A DNA stretch of 64,000 bases from Bacteroidetes bacterium RIFCSPLOWO2_12_FULL_37_12. GTDB taxonomy: Bacteria > Bacteroidota > Bacteroidia > 2-12-FULL-37-12. The stretch lies in contig MEPC01000042.1 of assembly GCA_001769655.1 (NCBI GenBank), forward strand, positions 219,125-283,124, in the 5' to 3' direction. Position 1 is the first letter of the stretch; each line of letters starts with the position of its first letter. Positions 35,888-45,751 of this stretch are shown here, piece after piece. Both the position numbers and the translations under genes were made by a program. The notes beneath the pieces were generated by a model. That model was given only the letters and a program-made list of their open reading frames with translations. It did not search any database and had not been told where the DNA came from.

Positions 35888-38800
35888 TTACATAATATTT
35901 CCCTTCAACTTTTTTTCCAGAAAATTATGCAAGGGAAATATTGCCCCCGCTAAAATCACATTTAATAAAAGTTTGTATGCCGGTTCACCGCCGGTTATCG
36001 TATCTGTATAGGGATCTAACAAAACGAGGATAAATTCAAAGAATATCAAAAAAGAAATAAACAGTGAAATTTCAAGCGTTTTTGCATAAATCCTGATGGT
36101 TCCTTGTTCATGTATTTTTTTGAATTTTCTGGCAACTAAAAAAATACTCATAAACAGCAACAATAAACCCAGCACAATCCCCGAATACTGCAACAAGTTT
36201 CTCCGGTTCACCCGTTCATCCTCTTTCCGTTTCTCCTCCTTCTCGACAGACACTTTGACGATTTCTGCTTTCTCGTACTCGTACTTCATCTCCGTGCGGG
36301 TTTGCTTTTTCAGATTTTCTTCGTTATGAATACTGTCCTTGTAAACGATGTACATTTTATAAGCGCCATACGCCGCGTTGGGCTTGCCTGATGTGTCATA
36401 GAGGACGGAGAGGTACTTGAATTGATCTATCAAAAATTCTTTTGCTCCAATTTCTATTGAAACCACAAGTGCTTTTTGCAGGTATTCTTCTGCTTCCTTG
36501 AACTTGCCGGTCTTGGTATAAAGCGAGCCGATGTTGCCGAGGTGTCTTGCAATGCCGTTTTTATTTCCGTGTTCTTCATCCATTTTTAATGCCTTAAAAT
36601 AATATTCCAATGCTTTGAGGTAATCGCCTTGATAATTAAAGACATTGCCGATGTTGCCGAGCCAGATTGCAATGTTACTTTTATTTCCAAGTTCTTCGTC
36701 CATTTTCAATGCTTTAAAATAATATTCCAATGCTTTGGGGTAATCACCTTGATCAATATAGACATTGCCGATATTGCCGACCCAGAGTGCAATGTTACTT
36801 TTATTCCCAAGCTCTTCATCCATTTTCAATGCTTTAAAATAATATTCCAATGCTTTGGGGTATTCCTCTTGTTCCACATAGACATTTCCGATGTTGCCAT
36901 GTTTTATTGCAATACCGTTTTTATTTCCAAGTTCTTCGTCCATTTTCAATGACTCAAAATAATATTCCAATGCTTTAGGGTAATCGCCTTGATCCATATA
37001 GACAATTCCGATGTTGCTGAGGGTGGCGGATATCCTTTTTTTGTCGTTGAATTGCTGATAGATTTTTAGCTTTTCAGAAAGATTTTCCAGTGCATTTTTA
37101 TAATCACCTGTCATCCAGTAATAACGCGCCATACCATCACAAGAAGTGGCTTTCCCGCGTTTATAGTTAATTTTATCAGATAACTTCAAAGCCATATTGG
37201 TAAAATAAAAAGCGGTATCTGGTACAGAGGAGAAATAGTAGAATGCAAGAGCGTTGAGGGTGTTCACACGGGTGGTGTCGTGCAGTTTTTTTTGCAATTC
37301 CGCTCTAAGTGAGTCGGTTTTATCCATAAAAAAAAAGTTAAGCCCTGAAATAAGCGTGAGCCCTGAACATAATAAGATGATTTTGAGAAGGGTATTTTTA
37401 ATTCCTGCCTCCAAGGTATTCTGTTTTGTTTTAATAAAACCTGCCTTTAGTTTCGTTTCCAAAAGATAGTGTAAAGGAAAAATAGCGCCTGCCAATATCG
37501 CATTAACCAACAATTTGTACGCAGGTGCTCCTCCGGTAATTCGCTCAATGTATGGGTCTAAGAAAACCAAGATAAACTCAAAAAATATCAGGACGGAAAT
37601 AAACAAAGCACCTTCTAATATCCGGGTTTGCTTTAGAACATTCTTTTGTTCCTGAACTTTACGGAACCTCCTGGCAAAAAGAAATATCCCGAAAAACAAA
37701 ATAATTAAACTCAGCATTATCCCCGAATACTGCAATAGGTTTCTCCGGTTCACCCGCTCTCCCTCTTTCCTTTTCTCCTCCTTCTCCACTTGCTCTTTGA
37801 CGATTTCCGCTTTCTCATACTCATATTTCATCTCTGTGCGTGTTTGCTTTTTCAGGTTTTCTTCATTGTAAATGCTGTCTCTGTAAACTATGTACATTTT
37901 ATAAGCGTCCAATGCCTCGTTGGGCTTGCCTATTGTGTCATTGAGAGAGGAGAGGTACTTGTATTGGTCTTTCAAATTCTCTTTTGTTCCTATTTCTTTG
38001 GAAACCAATAGTGCTTTTTGCAGGTACTCTTCCGCTTCCTTGAACTTGCCTGTCTTAGTATAAAGTGATCCGATGTTGCCGAGACAGATTGCAATGCCGT
38101 TTTTATTTCCAAGTTCTTCAGCCATTTTCAATGCTTTGAAATAATTTTCAAATGCTTTGGAGTAATCGCCTTTATTAATATAGACATTGCCAATGTTGCC
38201 GAATTGTCTTGCAATGCCGTTTTTATCTCCGAGCTTTTCATTCATAATCAATGCCTTGAAATAATATTCCAATGCTTTGGGGTAATCGCCTTTTTTTCTA
38301 TAGACACTTCCGATGTTGCCGAGTATGTCTGCTTCGTTGCTTTTGTTTCCAAGTTCTTCATCCATTTTTAATGCTTCAAAAAAATATTCCAGTGCTTTGG
38401 GGTAATCGCCTTGATTATTATAGACAATACCGATGTTGCCGAGCCGAATTGCAATACCGTTTTTATTTCCGAGTTTTTCATCCATTTTCAATGCCTTGAA
38501 ATAAAATTCCAATGCCTTTGGGTAATCGCCTTGATTCCTATAGATAATTCCGATGTTGCCAAGGGTGGCAGATACCCCATTATTGTCGTTAAGTTGCTGA
38601 AAAATCTTTAACTTTTCAGAAAGATTTTTCAATGCACTTTGATAATCACCTGTCAAATAGTAGTAACGTGCCATACCATCATAAGAAACGGCTTTCCCGC
38701 GTTCATAGTTAATTTTATCAGATAACTTCAAAGCCATATTGGTAAAATAAAAAGCGGTATCTGGTACAGAGGAGAAATAGTAGAATGCAAGAGCGTTAAG

Positions 38801-38941
38801 GGTGTTCACCTTGTTTGTATCTTCTTTTGCATGGATAAGTAGAATTTTTAACGAATCCGTTTTATTGGAAAAAGACATGTTTAGAAATGCAAAACATATA
38901 AAACACGTTAGCAGAAAAATGTTTTTAAATCGGGTGGTCAT
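35888..38941 (-). CDS. TPR membrane protein, internally duplicated (two complete copies fused)
   Basis: 1017 residues made of two homologous halves. Each half has a signal-like hydrophobic N-terminus (1-25; ~518-538), a VNTLNALAFYYFSSVPDTAF segment, five near-identical 40-residue TPR units (GNIGxVYxxQGDYPKALEYYFKALKMDEELGNK type), a KAEIVK coiled coil, and a C-terminal membrane block: one helix (NLLQYSGI...), then EGALFISVLIFFEFILVFLDPYI...TGGxPAYKLL...IFPLH. The second half has its own Met539 (MDKTDSL). No kinase, HTH or cyclase output domain is present. TPRs probably bind a peptide or protein partner outside or at the membrane; function unknown. Last of three related genes. Confidence 0.8.
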   Translation of the reverse strand: MTTRFKNIFLLTCFICFAFLNMSFSNKTDSLKILLIHAKEDTNKVNTLNALAFYYFSSVPDTAFYFTNMALKLSDKINYERGKAVSYDGMARYYYLTGDYQSALKNLSEKLKIFQQLNDNNGVSATLGNIGIIYRNQGDYPKALEFYFKALKMDEKLGNKNGIAIRLGNIGIVYNNQGDYPKALEYFFEALKMDEELGNKSNEADILGNIGSVYRKKGDYPKALEYYFKALIMNEKLGDKNGIARQFGNIGNVYINKGDYSKAFENYFKALKMAEELGNKNGIAICLGNIGSLYTKTGKFKEAEEYLQKALLVSKEIGTKENLKDQYKYLSSLNDTIGKPNEALDAYKMYIVYRDSIYNEENLKKQTRTEMKYEYEKAEIVKEQVEKEEKRKEGERVNRRNLLQYSGIMLSLIILFFGIFLFARRFRKVQEQKNVLKQTRILEGALFISVLIFFEFILVFLDPYIERITGGAPAYKLLVNAILAGAIFPLHYLLETKLKAGFIKTKQNTLEAGIKNTLLKIILLCSGLTLISGLNFFFMDKTDSLRAELQKKLHDTTRVNTLNALAFYYFSSVPDTAFYFTNMALKLSDKINYKRGKATSCDGMARYYWMTGDYKNALENLSEKLKIYQQFNDKKRISATLSNIGIVYMDQGDYPKALEYYFESLKMDEELGNKNGIAIKHGNIGNVYVEQEEYPKALEYYFKALKMDEELGNKSNIALWVGNIGNVYIDQGDYPKALEYYFKALKMDEELGNKSNIAIWLGNIGNVFNYQGDYLKALEYYFKALKMDEEHGNKNGIARHLGNIGSLYTKTGKFKEAEEYLQKALVVSIEIGAKEFLIDQFKYLSVLYDTSGKPNAAYGAYKMYIVYKDSIHNEENLKKQTRTEMKYEYEKAEIVKVSVEKEEKRKEDERVNRRNLLQYSGIVLGLLLLFMSIFLVARKFKKIHEQGTIRIYAKTLEISLFISFLIFFEFILVLLDPYTDTITGGEPAYKLLLNVILAGAIFPLHNFLEKKLKGNIM

Positions 38942-38950
38942 TTTTTATGT

Positions 38951-39149
38951 TATACCAATCTTATGTAGGTTTGCGAATTTATTGCCACAGATTACACGGA
39001 TTTTCACAGATTGTATTCACAGATTGGAAATGTAAATTTATGTTAATTGTACTGAATAAATAATCTGTGTTAAAAATCTGCGAAAATCCGTGTAATCAGT
39101 GGCATTATTAATATATATTTTTTTTATAAACCTGTTTCAGATTGGTATA
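38951..39149. repeat. Inverted-repeat element, TATACCAATC ends, overlapping the TPR gene end
   Basis: 199 bp bounded by TATACCAATC (38951-38960) and GATTGGTATA (39140-39149). Inside, arms CCACAGATTACACGGATTTT and the complement near 39070-39105 form a strong hairpin. Its right end overlaps the last codons and stop of the 39124 gene, so those residues derive from the element. Confidence 0.75.
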
Positions 39150-40716
39150 TAATATTTCCCTTCAACTTTTTTTCAAGAAAATTATGCAAGGGAAAGATTG
39201 CCCCTGCTAAAATCACATTCAATAAAAGTTTGTAAGCCGGTTCACCGCCGGTTATCGTATCTGTATAGGGATCTAACAAAACAAGGATAAATTCAAAGAA
39301 TATCAAAAAAGAAATAAAAAGTGAAATTTCAAGCGTTTTTGCATATATCCGGATTGTTTTTGGTTCATGTATTTTTTTGAATTTTCTGGCAAATAAAAAT
39401 ATCCCGATAAACAATAAAAACAAAAGTAACAAAATGCCGCTGTACTGCAAGATATTCCTCCTGCCAACTGCCACTGCCTCCTGCCGTTTTCTCTCTTCTT
39501 CCTTCTGTTTACGTTGCACTTCTGCTATTTCAAACTCATGCTTTTGCTCCAACCTGCCTATGTCTTTACTTTTTTCTTCATTGAAGAGGGAATCTTTTGC
39601 GACTGAGTATTTTTTGTAGTGTTCGTAAGCGAGTTTGTAGCGGGCAGTGACATTGTAAAGATCGCTGAAATACTTTTCTATATCCATGTTATAATTCATT
39701 TCTCCTATGTTTTTACAAATTGTATATGCGCTGTCAAGATATTTTTCGGCTAATGAATACTTCCCTGTTTCAGTGTAGCAAGAACCCATGTTTGCATAAT
39801 TTGCTGTAATCCAAGTTTTATTTTTTATTACCTTGTTAATTCCGAGAGCTTCATGGTAATGCTTCAATGCGTTTTGATAGTCAGATTTGTATTGGTAAAT
39901 AACTCCTATGTTACCGAGTATGTTTGCTATCCCTGGCATAATCTTCAACTTTTTGTAAATAGCCAACGCTTCTAAGTAGTGTTTTAATGAGTTTGGAAAA
40001 TCTTTTAGTTCCCCCTCAACAGCACCAATGCTGGAGAGTTGCATTGCCATTTCTCTTTTAAGCCCAAGTTCTTTATTAATTTCCAATGCTTCAAGGTAAT
40101 TTTTCAGAGCATTTGTGTAGTCCTTTTGTTCAACATAAATATGCCCGATATTGTAAAGTCCCGTCGCAACTCCTCTTTTGTTTCCCATCTCTTTTGCGAT
40201 TATAACCGCTGAAAAAAAGTGCTTTAACGCATTTGTGTAGTCCCCCTGATTTCTATAAACAATGCCGATATTTCCAAGAGAGGCGGCGATACCAATCCGA
40301 TCATTAATCTTTTTTCTGATTAATAGTGCGCTGAAATGATGTGATAATGATTGTTGATAATTTCCTTTAAAAAAAATAAAAAATCCAAGGTTGTTATGGG
40401 AACTGGCTATTCCCCTTTGAGCAGTCCTTACTAATTTATCCGCTGAAGGATTATTCTTGTTACTTGTAATTGGGTAAGATGCACTTAATTTTTTTGCAAG
40501 TTCAAGGGCTTGACTGCTGAACAAAATTGCTGAGTCAAGGTTATTTTCTTTCAATTCCCATGCAAGGAAATTGAGTGTATTTACCCTGTCAGTATCGTGA
40601 AGGTTAATTTGCAACCTTGATTTTAATGAATCAATCTTGCCGGTAAAGGAAAAACCCGGAAATGCAAAACAAATAAAATACGATACTAAAAAAATGTTTT
40701 TATATCTGGTGTTCAT
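39124..40716 (-). CDS. TPR membrane protein (single copy)
   Basis: 530 residues. Signal peptide ~1-28, then about six TPR units of 40 residues (LGNIGIVYRNQGDYTNALKHF... type), a coiled coil (EFEIAEVQRKQKEEERKRQE), one transmembrane helix (YSGILLLLFLLFIGIFLFARKFK), and the same three- to four-helix C-terminal block as its neighbours (LFISFLIFFEFILVLLDPY). The last eight residues (IYQSETGL) are encoded by the end of a dispersed element and are absent from the paralogue that ends ...KLKGNIM. Start ATG overlaps the previous gene's stop by 4 bp (ATGA), so translation is coupled. Confidence 0.82.
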   Translation of the reverse strand: MNTRYKNIFLVSYFICFAFPGFSFTGKIDSLKSRLQINLHDTDRVNTLNFLAWELKENNLDSAILFSSQALELAKKLSASYPITSNKNNPSADKLVRTAQRGIASSHNNLGFFIFFKGNYQQSLSHHFSALLIRKKINDRIGIAASLGNIGIVYRNQGDYTNALKHFFSAVIIAKEMGNKRGVATGLYNIGHIYVEQKDYTNALKNYLEALEINKELGLKREMAMQLSSIGAVEGELKDFPNSLKHYLEALAIYKKLKIMPGIANILGNIGVIYQYKSDYQNALKHYHEALGINKVIKNKTWITANYANMGSCYTETGKYSLAEKYLDSAYTICKNIGEMNYNMDIEKYFSDLYNVTARYKLAYEHYKKYSVAKDSLFNEEKSKDIGRLEQKHEFEIAEVQRKQKEEERKRQEAVAVGRRNILQYSGILLLLFLLFIGIFLFARKFKKIHEPKTIRIYAKTLEISLFISFLIFFEFILVLLDPYTDTITGGEPAYKLLLNVILAGAIFPLHNFLEKKLKGNIIYQSETGL

Positions 40717-43328
40717 TTTTTATTTTGAATTATTGGCATGTCATTATGCATAAACAACTTCTTCCTGATTTTCCCCTCCAACCACGCATGCACCGGAAAT
40801 ATACAAATAGCAATCACTGTATTAAATCCCAACTTCCATGCCGGCGCACCTCCTGTATATTGCTCTATGTAGGGGTCTGCGAGTACGGTAAGAAATTCAA
40901 ACAACAGCAGGAATGACACGAATAAGCCGCCTTCTAAGAATTTACGATTTACGAATTTTGATTTATAATTGAAAACAATAATGAAAATAAAAAACAAAAT
41001 GATAAGAATAGTAATAAAAGAATATTTCAGATTATTGTTTCTGTTTTTCCTCGCTGTTTCAATCTTAGCCATCTCTTCGGCTTTTATATTTTCTTCCACT
41101 TGCTTTTTTTCTAATGCTTGTTTTGCATCTATTTTAGAAAACTCCTGCGTCTGTTCCAATTGCTGTAAACTATCTTTGACAACTGAAAATTTTTGATAGG
41201 TTTCATAAACCTCTTTCTGCTTGTTTTTACTGCGTAGTTCGGTGATTTGATTTTGATAATTTGCAAGCAGGGTTTTCAGGGAATCCAACGGACTGAAGTC
41301 CGTTGTTACAATATGAGTTGTTCCTACGGAACTTTGGTGGCTATCATCATTTTTTTGTAAAGATGCAAAGGCGCTTAGTAATACAAAGGAAGATATACAG
41401 AAAAACAACAGGACATTCATATTTCCACTAGTATTATCTCTATTAATTTTTTGGAGCGTTTTTACCGGAAGTAATTTAAGCAGATATACTTGTGCAAAAT
41501 AAAAACCAATAGCAAGCACCGCATTAATCCCAAGTTTAAAAACCGGATCCCCGCTTGTGAGATTTTCAATTCTAATATCTGTAAGCAACAGAACGAATTC
41601 AAACAGCATTAATAGCGTAATAAATACAGCGCCGGTTTTTATATGCTCATGAACTCTGAATTTTGCAAATAACACGAGGATGGTTATTAAAACTATTACC
41701 GCCAGAACACTATAAATTATAGAATACTGCACGGCATCGCGATGTTTAACTGCCACTGCCAACTGCCACTGGCGCTCTTTTTCTTCTTTCTCTCTTTCTA
41801 TTTCCATTAGCGCAAACTCATGCCTTGCTTCCATCTTCCCCATGCTCACACTTTTTTCTTCATTAAAAACAGTGTCGCTCACTTTTAGGTAATTTTCGTA
41901 ATGTTCCACGGCAAGGGAGTACATGACGAGGCAACCGCGTGAGTTACCCCCACAAATTTTTCTGCCTTCTACGGTGGCATTCTGGGGAGCAGAGAAATAA
42001 AGTTTACTGAGGTTTTTATGCCCATCTTTTATATTATCCAAATATCCTATTTCTACTGCCAAATCAAGGGATTTATTTAGAAATTTCTCTGCATCACCGT
42101 AGCATTTTTGTTCAAAATAAAAAGTTCCGATGTTGCTATACCAAGTAGAAATATTACTTTTCTCTCCCAACTCTTCAGCTATTTTCAACGCTTTGAAATA
42201 ATGCTGTAATGCTTTTGAAAAATTACCTTGTGCGTTATAGATACCTCCGATGTTGCCGAGATTGGTTCCTATTCCGCTTTTATTTCCTAACTCCTGAGCT
42301 ATTTCCAATGCTTGAAAATAACTTTGCAATGCGTTGGGATAATTGCCCTGATACCCATAGGCAGCTCCAATATTAAGGAGTCGTGATGAAATTCCACTTT
42401 TATCTCCTATTTCCTGACTTATTTCCAATGCCTTGAAATAATATTGCAACGCGTTGGGATATTCGCCCTTAGCAGAATAGACAAGTCCGATATTGGATAA
42501 ATGCCTTGCCATTCCTTTTTTATTTTCCAACACTTTATCCATTTCATATGCATTGAAATAATGCTGTAATGCGTTGGGATAATCACCCTTAGAATAATAG
42601 ACAAGACCGATATTCCCAAGTTTTATAGCTATTCCTTTTTTATCTTTTAAGTCCTTTGCTATTTCCATTGCTTTGAAATAATGTTCCAACGCTTCAGGAT
42701 AGTTGCCTTGTTCAGTGCATATAAGTCCGATGTTATTAAGATCTACTGCCATTACACTTTTATCTCCCAATTGTTGTGCTATATCGTACGCCATGAAAAA
42801 ATGCTGTAATGCTTTCTGATAATCACTTTGCTCATAATAAATTCCTCCAATTTTACCGAGTGTGATGGCTGTTCCCCTTTTATCATTTATAACGTTTTTG
42901 CTGGTAAGAGCTTGAGAATAATAACTCAATGCAAGTGAATATTTTCCTTTTTCAGAATAGAAATCACCTATATTGTTTAAAGATTTTGATTTCCCTTTTT
43001 CCCATTTTATTTTTTCTGCAAATTCAAGGGCTTGTTGAGAAATAGTAAATGACGTATCGGGATTTATAAATTTGTATTCCCATGCGAGGGCGTTGAGAGT
43101 GGAGATTCGGGTGGTATCGTGCAAAGACGGCACGTTGTGACGCCCAAATTGGGCTTCTGTACTTCCCAAAACTGTACTTCCCAAAACAGCATTGAGCGAA
43201 TCAATTATTGTCGTTTGGGCAATTGCAGGAGAAGAGGAAAATAGTTGAAGTATGGTAATGAAAAAAATGGTTAATGGTAAATGATTTAAGGTTAAAGAAA
43301 AATAATTAATTTTAAGTGATTTTTTCAT
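40713..43328 (-). CDS. TPR membrane protein with a degenerate second half
   Basis: 871 residues. Signal peptide ~1-37; eight TPR units of 40 residues (NIGLVYYSKGDYPNALQHYF type); coiled coil; a transmembrane helix; then the membrane block (ITLLMLFEFVLLLTDIRIENLTSGDPVFKL). From Met637 a second, shortened copy begins: hydrophobic segment, coiled coil and the membrane block again (GGLFVSFLLLFEFLTVLADPY...TGGAPAWKL), but the TPRs are gone. Two short low-complexity insertions stand out: VLGSTVLGST near residue 50 (15-bp tandem duplication at 43157-43186) and a segment spanning a perfect DNA palindrome (41287-41304). First gene of the TPR operon; a possible -7 box TAAGTTTG lies at 43372-43379 (minus strand). 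Confidence 0.8.
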   Translation of the reverse strand: MKKSLKINYFSLTLNHLPLTIFFITILQLFSSSPAIAQTTIIDSLNAVLGSTVLGSTEAQFGRHNVPSLHDTTRISTLNALAWEYKFINPDTSFTISQQALEFAEKIKWEKGKSKSLNNIGDFYSEKGKYSLALSYYSQALTSKNVINDKRGTAITLGKIGGIYYEQSDYQKALQHFFMAYDIAQQLGDKSVMAVDLNNIGLICTEQGNYPEALEHYFKAMEIAKDLKDKKGIAIKLGNIGLVYYSKGDYPNALQHYFNAYEMDKVLENKKGMARHLSNIGLVYSAKGEYPNALQYYFKALEISQEIGDKSGISSRLLNIGAAYGYQGNYPNALQSYFQALEIAQELGNKSGIGTNLGNIGGIYNAQGNFSKALQHYFKALKIAEELGEKSNISTWYSNIGTFYFEQKCYGDAEKFLNKSLDLAVEIGYLDNIKDGHKNLSKLYFSAPQNATVEGRKICGGNSRGCLVMYSLAVEHYENYLKVSDTVFNEEKSVSMGKMEARHEFALMEIEREKEEKERQWQLAVAVKHRDAVQYSIIYSVLAVIVLITILVLFAKFRVHEHIKTGAVFITLLMLFEFVLLLTDIRIENLTSGDPVFKLGINAVLAIGFYFAQVYLLKLLPVKTLQKINRDNTSGNMNVLLFFCISSFVLLSAFASLQKNDDSHQSSVGTTHIVTTDFSPLDSLKTLLANYQNQITELRSKNKQKEVYETYQKFSVVKDSLQQLEQTQEFSKIDAKQALEKKQVEENIKAEEMAKIETARKNRNNNLKYSFITILIILFFIFIIVFNYKSKFVNRKFLEGGLFVSFLLLFEFLTVLADPYIEQYTGGAPAWKLGFNTVIAICIFPVHAWLEGKIRKKLFMHNDMPIIQNKK

Positions 43329-43394
43329 AAAATTGATTATACCGCACTATTTTTTTTAACCATTGACTACACAAACTTACAAAGATTACCCTGA

Positions 43395-43426
43395 TTGGTA
43401 AAGTTTCTATCTTTTCACTATCTTTG
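43395..43426 (+). promoter_or_regulatory. Predicted promoter for tRNA-Leu (and tig)
   Basis: TTG (43395-43397), 21-bp spacer, TATCTTTG (43419-43426): exact consensus. The tRNA begins about 16 nt after the expected start site. Confidence 0.65.
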
Positions 43427-43447
43427 CCCCTCTTTTACTCGCACACT

Positions 43448-43533
43448 GCGGGTGTGGCGGAACTGGCAGACGCACCAGACTTAGGATCTGGACCCGGTAA
43501 CACGGGATATGGGTTCGAGTCCCTTCACCCGCA
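43448..43533 (+). tRNA. tRNA-Leu, anticodon UAG
   Basis: 86 nt. Acceptor stem GCGGGTG pairs with CACCCGC before discriminator A; anticodon arm CCAGA-CTTAGGA-TCTGG gives anticodon TAG (reads CUA/CUN Leu). Long variable arm, as in class II tRNAs, and T-loop GGTTCGAGTCC. The 3' CCA is not encoded. Only 28 nt separate it from the tig start codon. Confidence 0.95.
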
Positions 43534-43561
43534 CTGAATACGTAATTAATTTTCCATACGC

Positions 43562-44950
43562 ATGCAACTAACCCTCACTAAATCAGACCCACTGAACGGA
43601 ATTATCAAACTCGTAATTGATCCTGCGGATTACGAACAGAAAATTAATAAAGAACTCTCCGATTATCGCAAAACATTTGCTATGAAAGGATTTCGCCCGG
43701 GCAATGTTCCTCTCCCCATTGTAAAGAAATTAGTAGGCAAGTACATGCTCGGAAAAACAATTGAAGAAACCGTTGACTCCTCACTTAAAAATTATTTCAA
43801 AGAACAAAAACTTGCCATATTAGGACAACCCCTGCCCCTTGAAAATCCGGAAAAAAAACTTGATTTTGACAACCCTGCAACATTTGAATTTTTGTTTGAA
43901 ATCGGTTTGGCACCCGACATAGAATTAGACCTTTCAAAAGTGAGCACTACGTTGCACGAAATACAAGTGGATGACACTTCTGTGGAAGATGCTATTTCCA
44001 TGCTTCAATTACGTCATGGAAAAGAAGAAAAAAAGATTAACTGCCAACGGGGTGATTTTGTCCGTTGCGATATTCTGAAAGATGGAAAAAATTTTAGAAC
44101 CGGAAAAGTATTTAATCTGAGTGACATTAACGAAGAAGAGTTGGTGAAATTTTTAGATAAACCATTAGAAGCGGAAATTGAATCAAACCCGGCTCTGATG
44201 TTAAGTGGAAAACCGGAACGACTTTCTGCCTTGCTCGATCTTCCGCAAGCGGATGCGCTAAAATTTAATGAAAATCTTGTATTTGTCATCAAAGATATTT
44301 ATTCCATTATAAAAGCAGAGTTAACGCATGAATTCTTCAAAAACGTTCTGGGTGAAAATGCCTCTGATTCGCTGGAAGAATTCAAACAAAAAATACGCAA
44401 AGACCTGGAGGATTCCTATAACCGCGATGCCAGAACTATTCATGTACGAGAGGTCTTGAATCATCTATTTGAATCGTTGAATCCCGCCTTACCCGAAAGT
44501 TTTCTGAAAAAGTGGCACTCAAAAACCCATAAGCATCATCATCACGAAGGAGAAAAAGCGCATGAACATACTCCTGAAGAAGAAGCACAGGAGTTTGAAG
44601 GTCTTCTCACATCCCTAAAACGGCGATTGATTTTAGATGCGTTGGTATCTAAATATCAGTTAGCAATTACTCCTGAAGAAATAAAAAACTATACCCGTAC
44701 CTCTCTCAGGGCGCAATATCAATATTATAACCTGGGAGAAGAAAAAATTAATGAAATTCTGGAGGAAGGTGTAAACCGGTTTTTATCAAATCAGGAAAAT
44801 GTTCAACATACGTATGATACACTTGAATATGGTAAAATTTCAAACGTTATTTTAAACACAGTAATTCCTCTGAAGAAATCAATCACTGTAACCGAATTTT
44901 TAAAACTCGAAGAAGAAACTCATAAAACCCAACATCATGAACATGTATAG
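43562..44950 (+). CDS. tig: Trigger factor
   Basis: 462 residues. Ribosome-associated chaperone with peptidyl-prolyl isomerase domain. The N-terminal ribosome-binding signature [21 protein letters not shown] is present (residues ~39-59). The middle FKBP-like region is divergent, as usual in Bacteroidota, and the C-terminal chaperone arms are alpha-helical. Unusual: a His-rich stretch at residues 319-336 ([10 protein letters not shown]-...-H-E-H, eight His) in a C-terminal arm. Probably transcribed with tRNA-Leu upstream, and overlaps clpP by 14 bp, a classic tig-clpP pairing. Confidence 0.95.
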   Translation: MQLTLTKSDPLNGIIKLVIDPADYEQKINKELSDYRKTFAMKGFRPGNVPLPIVKKLVGKYMLGKTIEETVDSSLKNYFKEQKLAILGQPLPLENPEKKLDFDNPATFEFLFEIGLAPDIELDLSKVSTTLHEIQVDDTSVEDAISMLQLRHGKEEKKINCQRGDFVRCDILKDGKNFRTGKVFNLSDINEEELVKFLDKPLEAEIESNPALMLSGKPERLSALLDLPQADALKFNENLVFVIKDIYSIIKAELTHEFFKNVLGENASDSLEEFKQKIRKDLEDSYNRDARTIHVREVLNHLFESLNPALPESFLKKWHSKTHKHHHHEGEKAHEHTPEEEAQEFEGLLTSLKRRLILDALVSKYQLAITPEEIKNYTRTSLRAQYQYYNLGEEKINEILEEGVNRFLSNQENVQHTYDTLEYGKISNVILNTVIPLKKSITVTEFLKLEEETHKTQHHEHV

Positions 44951-45659
44951 TCCAAACAATCTAAACCGTGAATTCCGCAAGTATGCCACAAAGCATATTG
45001 GCATCAATAGTTTATTGCTCGATAAATATATATCTCGCTCGGAGGTAATACTTCCTCGTATGATGACTCCAAACATCATAGAAGAACGAAAACTGAACGT
45101 GGCTGTGATGGATGTCTTTTCACGATTGATGATAGACCGGATTATTTTTCTGGGAACCGCCATTGATGAATACATTGCCAACATTGTACAAGCGCAGTTA
45201 TTATTTCTTGAGTCATCTGACGCAAAAAAAGATATCACTATTTATATTAATTCACCCGGAGGTCAGGTGTATGCCGGTTTGGGAATTTATGATACGATAC
45301 AATTTATTAATCCCGATGTGTCCACCGTTTGTACCGGATTAGCCGCATCCATGGCCGCTGTATTACTTTGCGCAGGGACAAAAGGAAAACGTGCCGCTCT
45401 TCCGCACTCCCGGGTTATGATTCACCAACCGATGGGAGGCGTTCAGGGGCAGGCATCCGATATTGAAATCACCGCCCGTGAAATTCAGAAATTGAAAAAA
45501 GAACTGTATGATATTTTATCAAACCACTCGGGGCAGGAATACGACAAAATCTGGAAAGATGCTGATAGAGATAATTGGATGAGCGCCATTGAATCAAAAG
45601 AATACGGATTGATTGATGAAGTAATGACGAAGACATCAAGAATGAGCAAGGAGGGGTAG
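44937..45659 (+). CDS. clpP: ATP-dependent Clp protease proteolytic subunit
   Basis: 240 residues. Serine peptidase that forms the tetradecameric degradation chamber with ClpX/ClpA. Features: [13 protein letters not shown]-type start ([17 protein letters not shown]), [18 protein letters not shown], catalytic Ser in [14 protein letters not shown], catalytic His in [11 protein letters not shown]. The N-terminal ~45 residues before the canonical start are longer than in E. coli, common in Bacteroidota. ATG at 44937 lies inside the tig end; a second in-frame ATG at 44943 is possible. Confidence 0.95.
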   Translation: MNMYSPNNLNREFRKYATKHIGINSLLLDKYISRSEVILPRMMTPNIIEERKLNVAVMDVFSRLMIDRIIFLGTAIDEYIANIVQAQLLFLESSDAKKDITIYINSPGGQVYAGLGIYDTIQFINPDVSTVCTGLAASMAAVLLCAGTKGKRAALPHSRVMIHQPMGGVQGQASDIEITAREIQKLKKELYDILSNHSGQEYDKIWKDADRDNWMSAIESKEYGLIDEVMTKTSRMSKEG

Positions 45660-45662
45660 GGA

Positions 45663-45737
45663 GTTTTAAGTTTTAAATTTTAAGTTTTGAGTTTTAAGTT
45701 GGTAGTAATTCTCGCAATTTGCCATAACTTAAAACTT
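45663..45737. terminator. AT-rich hairpin/repeat between convergent clpP and hemN
   Basis: TTTTAAGTTTTAAA-type iterations, with perfect 11-bp arms AGTTTTAAGTT (45690-45700) and AACTTAAAACT (45726-45736) around a 25-nt loop. Position suggests a terminator, but the AT-only stem makes this uncertain. Confidence 0.4.
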
Positions 45738-45751
45738 GACCGTAGTATATC

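Noticed and set aside
36540-38560. Regular 120-bp repeats that could be taken for a CRISPR or satellite array
   Set aside because: They lie in frame and encode 40-residue TPR units; there are no spacers and no cas genes.
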